This document shows positions 37,371 to 45,200 of a stretch of 64,000 nucleotides of DNA, in pieces; within the stretch, counting starts at the first letter, position 1, and each line of letters starts with the position of its first letter. The stretch lies in contig NZ_BCVP01000007.1 in NCBI RefSeq assembly GCF_001591805.1, positions 62,001 to 126,000 on the forward strand, given 5' to 3'. The notes under the pieces are model-generated. The model had not been told where the DNA came from, searched no databases, and saw nothing but the letters and a program-made list of their open reading frames with translations. Source of the stretch: Neobacillus novalis NBRC 102450. GTDB lineage: Bacteria; Bacillota; Bacilli; Bacillales; Cytobacillaceae. A program made the position numbers and the translations under genes.

Positions 37371-37400
37371 ATAATAAAGAGCCAAAGACCACTTTAGCTC
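37371..37400 (-). terminator. probable terminator of nrdR
   Basis: Arms GAGCTAAAG and CTTTGGCTC (one G-T pair, four-base loop) followed by TTTATTATT on the minus strand. The T-run is weak, so some read-through into dnaB is possible. Confidence 0.65.
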
Positions 37401-37401
37401 C

Positions 37402-37863
37402 TCAGGATTTTTCTCTTTTGATTAGTTCTTTTAATTCATCAATAAACACATTGATATCTTTAAATTGACGGTAGACTGAGGCAAATCTTACGTAAGCGAC
37501 TTCGTCTACATGTGCCAGCCTGTCCATCACCATTTCGCCAACGTCTTCACTTTTAATTTCGGAGATTCCCTGACTGCGAAGCTCCTTTTCGACACCATGG
37601 GTGATATCCTCTAATTCCTTTAGGGCAACAGGCCGTTTCTCACAGGCCTTAATTAACCCCCTCAGAATTTTGTCACGGCTGAATTCTTCTCTTGTCCCTT
37701 CCTTTTTTACGACGATTAAAGGAATCTCTTCAATTTTTTCAAAGGTAGTAAAGCGATATCCGCATTCTTCACATTCCCGCCTTCTCCTTGTTGCCCGTCC
37801 TTCGTCAACAGGCCGGGAATCAAGCACGCGTGTACCATAATTTTGACATGAGGGGCATTTCAT
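37402..37863 (-). CDS. nrdR: transcriptional regulator NrdR
   Basis: Nucleotide-sensing repressor of ribonucleotide reductase genes. The 153 residues show the zinc ribbon [22 protein letters not shown] with C3, C6 and C31, C34 (CEECGYRF). The ATP-cone domain follows at about 49-139 ([20 protein letters not shown]). Located next to dnaB as in B. subtilis (formerly ytcG). Confidence 0.97.
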   Translation of the reverse strand: MKCPSCQNYGTRVLDSRPVDEGRATRRRRECEECGYRFTTFEKIEEIPLIVVKKEGTREEFSRDKILRGLIKACEKRPVALKELEDITHGVEKELRSQGISEIKSEDVGEMVMDRLAHVDEVAYVRFASVYRQFKDINVFIDELKELIKREKS

Positions 37864-37954
37864 TAATAATCAGCTCCAAATCTACACAATCAAACCCGAA
37901 CAAAATCCTTACCTTTATTTTATGAAAAAGAGGATTCTTATACAAGTAAAAGTG

Positions 37955-38344
37955 TTATCCGTTTTTTCCTGTTCTTACAAAGGTATGTATTTGATTAATC
38001 CGCTCGTAATAGGAGGTAATCCGCTTTTTTAAATCAGGATAAGCACCAAGAAGTGAAAATTTTTCAGACGATATATTAAAATCAACTGCAGTTTCCAGCG
38101 GTTTTACATTAACAATTGTCACAATCAAGAAGCAGGAAAACGGTTTACTGACTTCGACTGCAATTTCGCCATGATCTTTCGATACGGTTGTCACCCGGCA
38201 ATCGGCATCATCATGAAATAATTTTTCTACTGAGGCAAACAACTGATTGAATGTTGCCTTATAATAATGCGTTTTCAAAGAATCGTCGGTCTGTCGATCA
38301 GATGTTTCAATTTGCTTCTTAAAACGAGTAAATAAATTAGCCAT
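37955..38344 (-). CDS. conserved hypothetical cytosolic protein
   Basis: 129 residues from the ATG with GGAGGG eight bases upstream (MANLFTRFKKQIETSDRQ). It is soluble, with alternating strands in the centre (DCRVTTVSKDHGEIAVEVSK, FLIVTIVNVKPLETAVDFNIS) and helical ends. I do not recognise a named family and see no catalytic motif. It lies between speD and nrdR, where B. subtilis has no equivalent that I recall. The gap to nrdR is short, so it may be co-transcribed with it. Confidence 0.7.
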   Translation of the reverse strand: MANLFTRFKKQIETSDRQTDDSLKTHYYKATFNQLFASVEKLFHDDADCRVTTVSKDHGEIAVEVSKPFSCFLIVTIVNVKPLETAVDFNISSEKFSLLGAYPDLKKRITSYYERINQIHTFVRTGKNG

Positions 38345-38400
38345 ACACAAGCCCTCCATTAATCATTTCTATTCTCCTAGTTTACAACATTATCCGCTAA

Positions 38401-38435
38401 ATATAAAAAGAGGTGTACTTTTACATACACCTCTT
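38401..38435 (-). terminator. terminator of speD
   Basis: A ten-bp perfect stem (38408-38417 with 38426-38435, eight-base loop) followed by TTTATATTT on the minus strand. Confidence 0.88.
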
Positions 38436-38455
38436 AGCTTTAATTTTTATTAGAA

Positions 38456-38830
38456 TTACAGAACCTTTGCCTGTTTTACATTTACAGGACCCATGCCGCG
38501 TGGAATTTCGATATTTTCACGTGTTTCGGCATTCAAAGCTTCAGCAATATAATCAGCTGCTACATTCGGATTTAGATCGCCACATGTGTAAACATCAATG
38601 CTTGCATATCCATGTTCCGGAAAGCTGTGAATTGTCAGGTGTGATTCAGAAATAATAACCACTCCGCTTACACCCTGCGGAGCAAATTTATGAAATGCTA
38701 CCTCACGAATTTCTGCACCTGATTTAAGTGCCGCATCAACAAAAGTTCTTTCAATAAAATCAATATCATTTAATTTTTCAAAGTCGCATCCCCAAAGTTC
38801 AGCGATGACGTGACGTCCCATTGTTTCCAT
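38456..38830 (-). CDS. speD: S-adenosylmethionine decarboxylase proenzyme
   Basis: Supplies the aminopropyl donor for spermidine synthesis. The 124-residue proenzyme self-cleaves between E62 and S63 in [16 protein letters not shown], turning S63 into the pyruvoyl cofactor. H68 and C83 (YTCGDLNP) are the expected processing and catalytic residues. A folded leader of about 140 nucleotides precedes it, and a TTCCCCC in that leader can pair with the GGGGGAA that serves as SD. In B. subtilis speD likewise lies between gapB and nrdR. Confidence 0.96.
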   Translation of the reverse strand: METMGRHVIAELWGCDFEKLNDIDFIERTFVDAALKSGAEIREVAFHKFAPQGVSGVVIISESHLTIHSFPEHGYASIDVYTCGDLNPNVAADYIAEALNAETRENIEIPRGMGPVNVKQAKVL

Positions 38831-38972
38831 ATTTAATTCCCCCTAACCTTTTTGAGATCCCTCTTGAAATCCGATATTGACGGTATCTTAGAGCGGCCAC
38901 GGGGGAAAGTTAGTCCAAAGAGGTCCTAACCCTTTAAGCAGCTAATCGGCACCTAATTTCAAGAAGTTCACG
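38831..38972 (-). promoter_or_regulatory. structured speD leader, riboswitch-like with anti-SD
   Basis: The transcript predicted from the upstream promoter can fold into several helices. P1 pairs 38956-38963 with 38863-38870 (CTTGAAAT/ATTTCAAG, 8 bp). P2 pairs 38945-38949 with 38871-38875. A hairpin forms from GTTAG/CTAAC (38926-38930 with 38909-38913) extended by AAA/TTT. TTCCCCC (38901-38907) is complementary to the SD GGGGGAA (38837-38843), which suggests translational control. I do not recognise a named riboswitch class. Confidence 0.55.
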
Positions 38973-38978
38973 ATGACT

Positions 38979-39007
38979 AGTATACTTTGTTTATATTTAT
39001 TTTGCAA
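38979..39007 (-). promoter_or_regulatory. sigma-A promoter of speD
   Basis: Minus-strand -35 TTGCAA (39002-39007), 17-bp spacer, -10 TATACT (38979-38984). Confidence 0.8.
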
Positions 39008-39098
39008 CCTACCAAAAAAAAATAAATACACGAAAAGCGCATGAATAAAAAACAGTAATTTCAAAGCTATTTTATGCATAATTGTCCTAAAAGGAACA

Positions 39099-39128
39099 AA
39101 AAAATGCTGTCTATCGACAGCATTTTTT
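39099..39128 (-). terminator. terminator of gapB
   Basis: Stem with core ATGCTGTC/GACAGCAT (39104-39111 with 39116-39123) flanked by A and T runs on both sides, after the gapB stop codon; on the minus strand it ends in six Ts. Confidence 0.88.
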
Positions 39129-39148
39129 ATTTTTTTTGCCTAATTGAA

Positions 39149-40180
39149 CTATCCTACCTTCACTTGCGTTGATTTTGCCAGTTTTTTTGCTACAAAGAGG
39201 GTTAGATCCACCACACGTGAGGAATAACCCCACTCGTTGTCATACCAAGCTAACACCTTGACCTTCCTTGTTCCCATCACCATTGTCGAAAGTCCGTCAA
39301 TGATAGCAGAATGTTCGTTGGTATTAAAATCTACGGATACTAATGGTTCCATTGTGAAGTCTAATATGCCTTTTAACGAACCGTTGGCTGCTTCAATGAA
39401 AGCCTTATTGATATCATCAACGGTCACATCTTGATTTAGATCCACTACTAAGTCCACCAGCGAAACGTTTGGTGTTGGAACACGGAGTGACATCCCGTGT
39501 AATTTCCCCTGCAGCTGCGGTAAAACAAGTGACAATGCTTTGGCAGCCCCCGTTGTCGTAGGAATAATCGATTGTCCACAAGCACGTGCCCGCCGCAGGT
39601 CTTTATGCGGATTATCGATATTCCTTTGGTCATTTGTATAGGCATGAATCGTGGTCATTAAACCGCTCTCAATTCCAAATCTTTCGTCTAACACCTTAGC
39701 TACCGGTGCAAGGCAGTTGGTGGTACAGGAGGCATTTGAAATAATTTCATGCTCCGAAATATCAAGCATTTCATCATTAACACCCATCACAATCGTAACA
39801 TCCTCATTTTTCCCCGGAGCTGTCAAAATTACTTTCTTGGCTCCTGCTTCTAAGTGAAGAGCGGCCATTTCTCTGGCATTAAACTTTCCAGTAGCCTCAA
39901 TCACGATATCTACCCCAAGTGTTCTCCATGGAAGCTCCTCAGGATTACGGTTACTTAATAGTTTGATTCTTTTTCCATTCACGATTAACTCATTATCTAA
40001 AGGGATTACATCTCCCTGAAAAGGTCCATGATTTGTATCATATTTAAGTAAATGAGCTAAAGTTTCTGCCGGATAGCTCGCATTTATGGCCACAACCTCC
40101 AGCTTTTTTTCCAGGATTGCTTTTCTAAAAACCATCCTTCCAATTCTACCGAAACCATTAATTGCAATTCTCGCCTTCAT
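39149..40180 (-). CDS. gapB: glyceraldehyde-3-phosphate dehydrogenase, gluconeogenic (GapB type)
   Basis: Interconverts 1,3-bisphosphoglycerate and glyceraldehyde 3-phosphate; GapB works in gluconeogenesis with NADP. The 343 residues have the Rossmann motif INGFGRIGR and catalytic C152 in SNASCTTNCLAP, with the active-site histidine in TTIHAYTNDQ. The cofactor-site segment INASYPAETLAHLLKYD lacks the aspartate of NAD-specific GapA enzymes, which supports the GapB assignment. Location beside speD matches B. subtilis. Upstream CcpN-type sites suggest repression during glycolysis. Confidence 0.95.
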   Translation of the reverse strand: MKARIAINGFGRIGRMVFRKAILEKKLEVVAINASYPAETLAHLLKYDTNHGPFQGDVIPLDNELIVNGKRIKLLSNRNPEELPWRTLGVDIVIEATGKFNAREMAALHLEAGAKKVILTAPGKNEDVTIVMGVNDEMLDISEHEIISNASCTTNCLAPVAKVLDERFGIESGLMTTIHAYTNDQRNIDNPHKDLRRARACGQSIIPTTTGAAKALSLVLPQLQGKLHGMSLRVPTPNVSLVDLVVDLNQDVTVDDINKAFIEAANGSLKGILDFTMEPLVSVDFNTNEHSAIIDGLSTMVMGTRKVKVLAWYDNEWGYSSRVVDLTLFVAKKLAKSTQVKVG

Positions 40181-40200
40181 TTGACGGCCCCTTCCGCATT

Positions 40201-40244
40201 AGTGTTATACTGATAACTAGTTTTGTTGGTATTAGTATAACATA
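40201..40244. promoter_or_regulatory. inverted pair of CcpN-type sites upstream of gapB
   Basis: On the minus strand TATGTTATACT (40234-40244) matches the recalled CcpN consensus TRTGHYATAYW fully. On the plus strand AGTGTTATACT (40201-40211) matches at all but the first base. The two face each other with a 22-bp gap, within 65 bp of the gapB start. Confidence 0.7.
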
Positions 40245-40310
40245 ATTAGGTTTAATTGTGATGAATAAAAGGCGGATTTTTAAAATGTTCAACAATTCTG
40301 ATAATAAGCA

Positions 40311-40340
40311 ACAAAAAAAGAGAAGGCAGGTCTCCTTCTC
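40311..40340 (-). terminator. terminator of coaE and upstream genes
   Basis: Stem GAGAAGG/CCTTCTC (40334-40340 with 40320-40326) starting in the coaE stop codon, followed by seven Ts on the minus strand. Confidence 0.88.
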
Positions 40341-40950
40341 ACGGTTTTTTCTGATTCATTCCCCAGCGATGTAATAAATCGAGGAGCTGTTTTTTTGTTT
40401 CTTCTACTGTTCCATTATTGTCAATAACCTCATCTGCTAGCTTTACTTTATCAGCCAGAGGCAATTGAGAGCGAACCCTCGCCTCAGCATCAACGCCGGA
40501 AAGTTGATTTCTATCGATTAATCGTTGTAATTGTGTTTCGTTGTCCACATAAACAAGTATAGTTTTATCCACCATATAGGTTAATTTACTTTCAAATAAT
40601 AAAGGAATATCCAGAACAATGACGTCTTCCCGGTTCTGTTTGGCTGCTGCGATTTGTTCCATCATCCTTCTCCTAACTTCAGGATGGACGATTTCGTTTA
40701 AGAGGCTTCTTTTCTCTGCTTGATGAAAAATAATCGACCCAAGCTTTGGGCGGTCGATTTCCCCATTCTCCATTAAAATCTCCGCGCCAAATACAGCTAT
40801 AATTTTATTGTAAGCAGGTTCTCCTTTTTCCACCGCCAGGCGCGCTTCAACATCGGCATCGACTACTGGAATATCCATTTCTTTAAACATCTTTGATACG
40901 GTACTTTTTCCACTGGCAATTCCGCCTGTTAACCCGATGACTAGTGACAT
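40339..40950 (-). CDS. coaE: dephospho-CoA kinase
   Basis: Last step of coenzyme A synthesis: phosphorylates dephospho-CoA at the 3'-hydroxyl. The 203 residues have the P-loop GLTGGIASGKST (6-17), DADVEARLAVE, the lid-proximal IVLDIPLLFESKL and ADEVIDNNGTVEE near the C-terminus. It ends the polA-mutM-ytaF-coaE run, 21 bp after ytaF. Confidence 0.95.
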   Translation of the reverse strand: MSLVIGLTGGIASGKSTVSKMFKEMDIPVVDADVEARLAVEKGEPAYNKIIAVFGAEILMENGEIDRPKLGSIIFHQAEKRSLLNEIVHPEVRRRMMEQIAAAKQNREDVIVLDIPLLFESKLTYMVDKTILVYVDNETQLQRLIDRNQLSGVDAEARVRSQLPLADKVKLADEVIDNNGTVEETKKQLLDLLHRWGMNQKKP

Positions 40951-40971
40951 ATTCCATTCCTCTCGACTTAA

Positions 40972-41607
40972 TTATAATTTCCAAACCCCTATGATAATTA
41001 ATAAGATCCCTGGTAAGAATGTGAACTTTTGAATCCATTCAAATTTATGAAAAAAAGTTCCGCTTTTGATTCCTAATAGGACAAATAGTGAACTCATAAT
41101 CGCAACAGAAACCGCTAAATAAATCGGAGAGTATCCAAGCATTGCTGCTCCAATTCCTGCACCAAAGGAATCAAGGGATAGAGCAAAACCAAGCATCAAC
41201 GCTTCAATTCCGGTAATCGTACCTGATTGATCAAAATCAGCAGACATCGGTTTTTTGAGGATATTAATCGCTAATCCCAGGGAGCGTATTTCAAAATTAA
41301 CAATCGTCTTTTCATGTTTTAAGATTTCCTTTTCTTTCACTGGCCGGAAATATTGAAACAAAACCCAGCCACCGAGACCTATTAGGATTACTCCTCCCAG
41401 GCTTGCCGTGATGCTCGCTGATAATATTCTTTCAAGGCCATGCCCGATTGACACGGCAAGCATTAAAGAAACAGCCGAGCATGTCGCAATAATGAGAACT
41501 GACTTAATCGGCATTACCATTTGCCTCAAACCATACGTAAACCCAACGCTAAAGCTGTCAAGGCTGAGAGCAAAAGCTAAAATGAGAAGTGAGAACAACT
41601 GAACCAT
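40972..41607 (-). CDS. ytaF: sporulation membrane protein YtaF
   Basis: 211-residue membrane protein in the MntP/LysE-like group with about six helices. The two halves carry similar segments LAFALSLDSFSVG and LGFALSLDSFGAG, showing an internal duplication; their aspartates could line an ion path. The start chosen (MVQLFSLLILAF) has GGAG upstream and gives the B. subtilis length. It lies between mutM and coaE as in B. subtilis. Substrate unknown; a cation exporter role is possible. Confidence 0.88.
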   Translation of the reverse strand: MVQLFSLLILAFALSLDSFSVGFTYGLRQMVMPIKSVLIIATCSAVSLMLAVSIGHGLERILSASITASLGGVILIGLGGWVLFQYFRPVKEKEILKHEKTIVNFEIRSLGLAINILKKPMSADFDQSGTITGIEALMLGFALSLDSFGAGIGAAMLGYSPIYLAVSVAIMSSLFVLLGIKSGTFFHKFEWIQKFTFLPGILLIIIGVWKL

Positions 41608-41704
41608 TGCTTTTAGGACTCCTTCCTCCACAATCACTAAGATAGTATATGGCAGGAGCCCATCCATTGTTATTCAATTATTCCTTCGTACATTTCAACC
41701 TGAG

Positions 41705-42532
41705 TTAAAGTTTCTGGCATGCCGGGCAATAATGAGTGCCTCTACCCCCTACAGTCGTTTTCTCAAGCAGGGTCCCACACCGCTTACATTCTTCTCCCTT
41801 TCGGCCGTAGGCATATAATTCCAGCTGAAACATGCCGATTTCCCCCTGAGAATTAACATACGAACGGATTGTACTGCCGCCTTTTTTGACCGCCTCAGTT
41901 AAAGTAGCTACAATTTCACGATGCAGGGTGGCAATTTCCGATTCATTTAATGTACTAGCAAGCCGCTCCGGGTGAATTCCTGCCCGGAAAAGCGCTTCAT
42001 CGACATAAATGTTGCCAAGACCGACAAAAACCTTCTGGTCCAAAAGCGCCGGTTTAATTTTGCGGTTGGTTTTTTCTAGTCTTCCAGCCAAATACTTTTC
42101 CGTAAATTCTTCTGAAAATGGTTCCGGTCCAAGGTCAAGCAAGGGAGGCTTTAAAAATTCCTCGCCTTTTTTATATAAATGCATCGTGCCAAATTTCCGA
42201 ACGTCTCGATACCTTAAGTCCGTATCATCAGTAAAGTGAAAAATGACATGGGTATGTTTATCAAATGGCTCGTCCTTTGGGTAAAGTCCGTATTTCCCTT
42301 CCATTCGCAGGTGGGACACTAATGCGTAATGATTCGTATAAAAAATTAAAAATTTCCCTCTGCGGCCGACATCGAAAATTGTCTCTCCTCTTAAGGCATC
42401 AATAAATTGCTCTGCCTCTAACGGATTTTTGATGATTTTCGGCCAGTAGACGGTAATATTATCGATCGTCTTATTGGCAACTAGCTGTATTAATGTTTTC
42501 CGGACGGTTTCCACCTCAGGCAGTTCTGGCAT
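41705..42532 (-). CDS. mutM: formamidopyrimidine-DNA glycosylase
   Basis: Removes 8-oxoguanine and formamidopyrimidines and cleaves the AP site. After the initiator Met, P2 of PELPEVETVRKTL is the catalytic N-terminus, with E3 adjacent. KIKPALLDQKVFVGLGNIYVDEALF is the DNA-binding H2TH region. A C-terminal zinc finger CKRCG...HYCPACQ completes the 275 residues. It follows polA by 26 bp, forming a repair gene group. Confidence 0.97.
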   Translation of the reverse strand: MPELPEVETVRKTLIQLVANKTIDNITVYWPKIIKNPLEAEQFIDALRGETIFDVGRRGKFLIFYTNHYALVSHLRMEGKYGLYPKDEPFDKHTHVIFHFTDDTDLRYRDVRKFGTMHLYKKGEEFLKPPLLDLGPEPFSEEFTEKYLAGRLEKTNRKIKPALLDQKVFVGLGNIYVDEALFRAGIHPERLASTLNESEIATLHREIVATLTEAVKKGGSTIRSYVNSQGEIGMFQLELYAYGRKGEECKRCGTLLEKTTVGGRGTHYCPACQKL

Positions 42533-42558
42533 TTAGAGGGGCCTCCTTTGCTGTATAT

Positions 42559-45195
42559 TTATTTCGCGTCAAACCAGGTTGGTCCGTAGGAATAGTCCAC
42601 TTTCAATGGTACTTTTAATTCAAGGGCATTCTCCATCACTAAAGGAACTAAACTTTTAAGAATCTCCACTTCGTCTTCTGGAGCTTCGAAAATCAATTCA
42701 TCGTGTACCTGCAATAACAGCCTGGTTTTTAAGCCTTTATCCTTTAATGCTTCGTCCATGTCAATCATCGCTTTTTTAATAATGTCGGCGGCACTGCCTT
42801 GAATTGGGGTGTTCATCGCCGTTCTTTCCGCAAAGCTTCTAATGTTAAAATTACGGGCAGTAATTTCAGGGATGTATCGTCTTCTTTGCATCAGGGTGGT
42901 CACATACCCCTTTTGTCTGGCAGAGTGAATAATGTCATCCATATACTCCTTCACGCCCGGATAGGTATCAAGGTAACGCTCAATAAATTGACCGGCTTCT
43001 TTCCTTGTAATCCCCAAGGATTGGGAAAGACCATAATCACTAATTCCATAGACAATACCAAAGTTAACAGCCTTTGCCTGGCGTCTCATGTTTGAGTTTA
43101 CCTCATCCTTTTCAACGTGGAAGACCTCCATCGCTGTTTTCGTGTGGATGTCCAGATCAGCCTTAAAGGCTTGAATCAGCTTTTCATCGCCAGCAATGTC
43201 GGCCAGGACCCGAAGTTCAATCTGCGAGTAGTCGGCGGCAAAAATAACCCAGCCTTTTTCCGATGGAACAAAAGCCTGACGAATCTTTCGACCTTCTTCA
43301 AGTCGGATTGGGATATTCTGCAAATTAGGATCAATCGAGCTTAGCCGGCCTGTCGCGGTTAATGTCTGTTGATATCTTGTATGGATTTTTTCCGTTTTGG
43401 GATTAATGACTTTAAGCAGTCCCTCAATATAAGTAGACTGGAGCTTCCCCAACTGCCGATATAGCAAAATATGCTCAATAATTTCATGATCGCCTGCTAA
43501 TTTTTCTAGCACATCTGCAGACGTTGAATGGCCTGTTTTCGTTTTCTTAAATGATTGCAGACCGAGCTTTTCAAACAGGATAACCCCTAACTGCTTAGGT
43601 GAGTTAATATTAAATTTCTCACCTGCTAAATCACAAACCTTCTCTTCAATTTCAATTAATCGCTCATTTAGCTCTTTTCCCATCAACTCAAGGCGTTCTC
43701 GCTCAACCCTAATTCCGCATGATTCCATATCGGCTAAAATAAGTGATACAGGCATTTCAAGTTCCGTAAATAATTCATATTGCTCATTACTTCTTAATTC
43801 ATCTTTGAGTTTCCCTCTTAATTGGGACATGGCGAGTCCTTTGCGAATCAGATGTTCGGCAAGTTTAGCAGCATCAGGAACCCTTCGTTTTGCACCTTTC
43901 CCATAAAACGATTCATCCGGCTGGATATTATAGATATCATATCTTTTCGCGATTGCGGCAAGGTCTTCAATATTTTCCGAAGGATTAATGAGATAGGAAG
44001 CCATCAAAATATCAAAATCGGCCCCTTTTAAATGGATATCATATCTTCTTAAGGAAACCTCCGAACGCTTCGCATCATAAACCGTTTTCTTGATTCGTTC
44101 ATCTTCCGCCCATTTTTTAAAAACTTCTGATTTTAACGCAAGATCCGTCGGCAAGTAGAAATTTCCTTTTTCATTCACAAGGGAAAAACCAATAATATCA
44201 GCATAATGGTAATTATCATCAAGCATTTCCACATACAAATAATTGTCATCGGCAAAAATCTCATCCGTTATATCAGAAGGGATCATATAATCAACCTCTT
44301 CAAGCTCCGGCTCCACCAAGACAGCTGTATCTTCGCCTAATTTGTCCAATAATGAATGAAAGCCTAATTCTTTAAATAAGCCGACTAATTTTTCCCGCGT
44401 AAACCCTTCATAGGAAATTGCATCTAAATCTACCTCCACAGGCGCTTGCCGCTCGATTGTCGCCAGTTCTTTACTCATGATTGCCTGATTTTTAAATTCC
44501 TCTAGTTTTCCCTTCAGTTTATTTCCCGATACCTGATCAATCGAGTTTAACAAATTTTCCAGTGTTGAAAACTCTTTTAACAGCTTTATAGCGGTCTTTT
44601 CACCGACTCCTGGAACACCGGGGATGTTATCGGAAGCATCGCCCATTAAGCCCTTCATATCGATAATTTGATCTGGAGCCAAGCCATATTTTTCGCCAAT
44701 ATGCTTTGGGGTATATTCTTCAATATCGGTAATCCCTTTTCGAGTGATTCCTACGGTTATAGCAGGAGAGGAAAGCTGTGTTAAGTCCTTGTCCCCGGAG
44801 ATCACTTTTACCTCATAGCCATCCTTTTCCGCGGTTAAAGAAAGGGTTCCGATAATGTCATCCGCCTCGTAATTTTCAAGCTCATATCTCGAAATCCCGT
44901 AGGCGTCTAATAGTTCACGAATAAACGGAAATTGCTCTGATAATTCTGGCGGGGTTTTCTGCCTCCCGCCTTTGTACTCTGTAAAGGTTTTATGACGAAA
45001 GGTCGTTTTTCCAGCATCAAATGCAACAAGCATGTGAGTTGGTTTTTCATCCTCCAAAATCTTCATCAGCATCATTGTAAAACCGTATACCGCGTTGGTA
45101 TGAATTCCTTTATCGTTATTAAGCAGGGGGAGTGCAAAAAAAGCACGGTAGGCAATACTATTCCCATCTATAAGTACAAGCTTTTTCTTTTCCAC
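42559..45195 (-). CDS. polA: DNA polymerase I
   Basis: Repair and Okazaki-fragment polymerase. The GTG chosen (protein MEKKKLVLIDGNSIAYR) has GGAAGG nine bases upstream; another GTG three codons earlier overlaps the phoR stop but touches the SD. The 878 residues have a 5'-nuclease domain (about 1-300), a 3'-5' exonuclease-like domain lacking the usual acidic motifs, and the polymerase domain. The latter shows motif A DYSQIELRVLAD, motif B RRQAKAVNFGIVYG and motif C QVHDELIFE. Proofreading is therefore likely absent, as in other bacilli. Confidence 0.96.
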   Translation of the reverse strand: MEKKKLVLIDGNSIAYRAFFALPLLNNDKGIHTNAVYGFTMMLMKILEDEKPTHMLVAFDAGKTTFRHKTFTEYKGGRQKTPPELSEQFPFIRELLDAYGISRYELENYEADDIIGTLSLTAEKDGYEVKVISGDKDLTQLSSPAITVGITRKGITDIEEYTPKHIGEKYGLAPDQIIDMKGLMGDASDNIPGVPGVGEKTAIKLLKEFSTLENLLNSIDQVSGNKLKGKLEEFKNQAIMSKELATIERQAPVEVDLDAISYEGFTREKLVGLFKELGFHSLLDKLGEDTAVLVEPELEEVDYMIPSDITDEIFADDNYLYVEMLDDNYHYADIIGFSLVNEKGNFYLPTDLALKSEVFKKWAEDERIKKTVYDAKRSEVSLRRYDIHLKGADFDILMASYLINPSENIEDLAAIAKRYDIYNIQPDESFYGKGAKRRVPDAAKLAEHLIRKGLAMSQLRGKLKDELRSNEQYELFTELEMPVSLILADMESCGIRVERERLELMGKELNERLIEIEEKVCDLAGEKFNINSPKQLGVILFEKLGLQSFKKTKTGHSTSADVLEKLAGDHEIIEHILLYRQLGKLQSTYIEGLLKVINPKTEKIHTRYQQTLTATGRLSSIDPNLQNIPIRLEEGRKIRQAFVPSEKGWVIFAADYSQIELRVLADIAGDEKLIQAFKADLDIHTKTAMEVFHVEKDEVNSNMRRQAKAVNFGIVYGISDYGLSQSLGITRKEAGQFIERYLDTYPGVKEYMDDIIHSARQKGYVTTLMQRRRYIPEITARNFNIRSFAERTAMNTPIQGSAADIIKKAMIDMDEALKDKGLKTRLLLQVHDELIFEAPEDEVEILKSLVPLVMENALELKVPLKVDYSYGPTWFDAK

Positions 45196-45200
45196 CTCGT

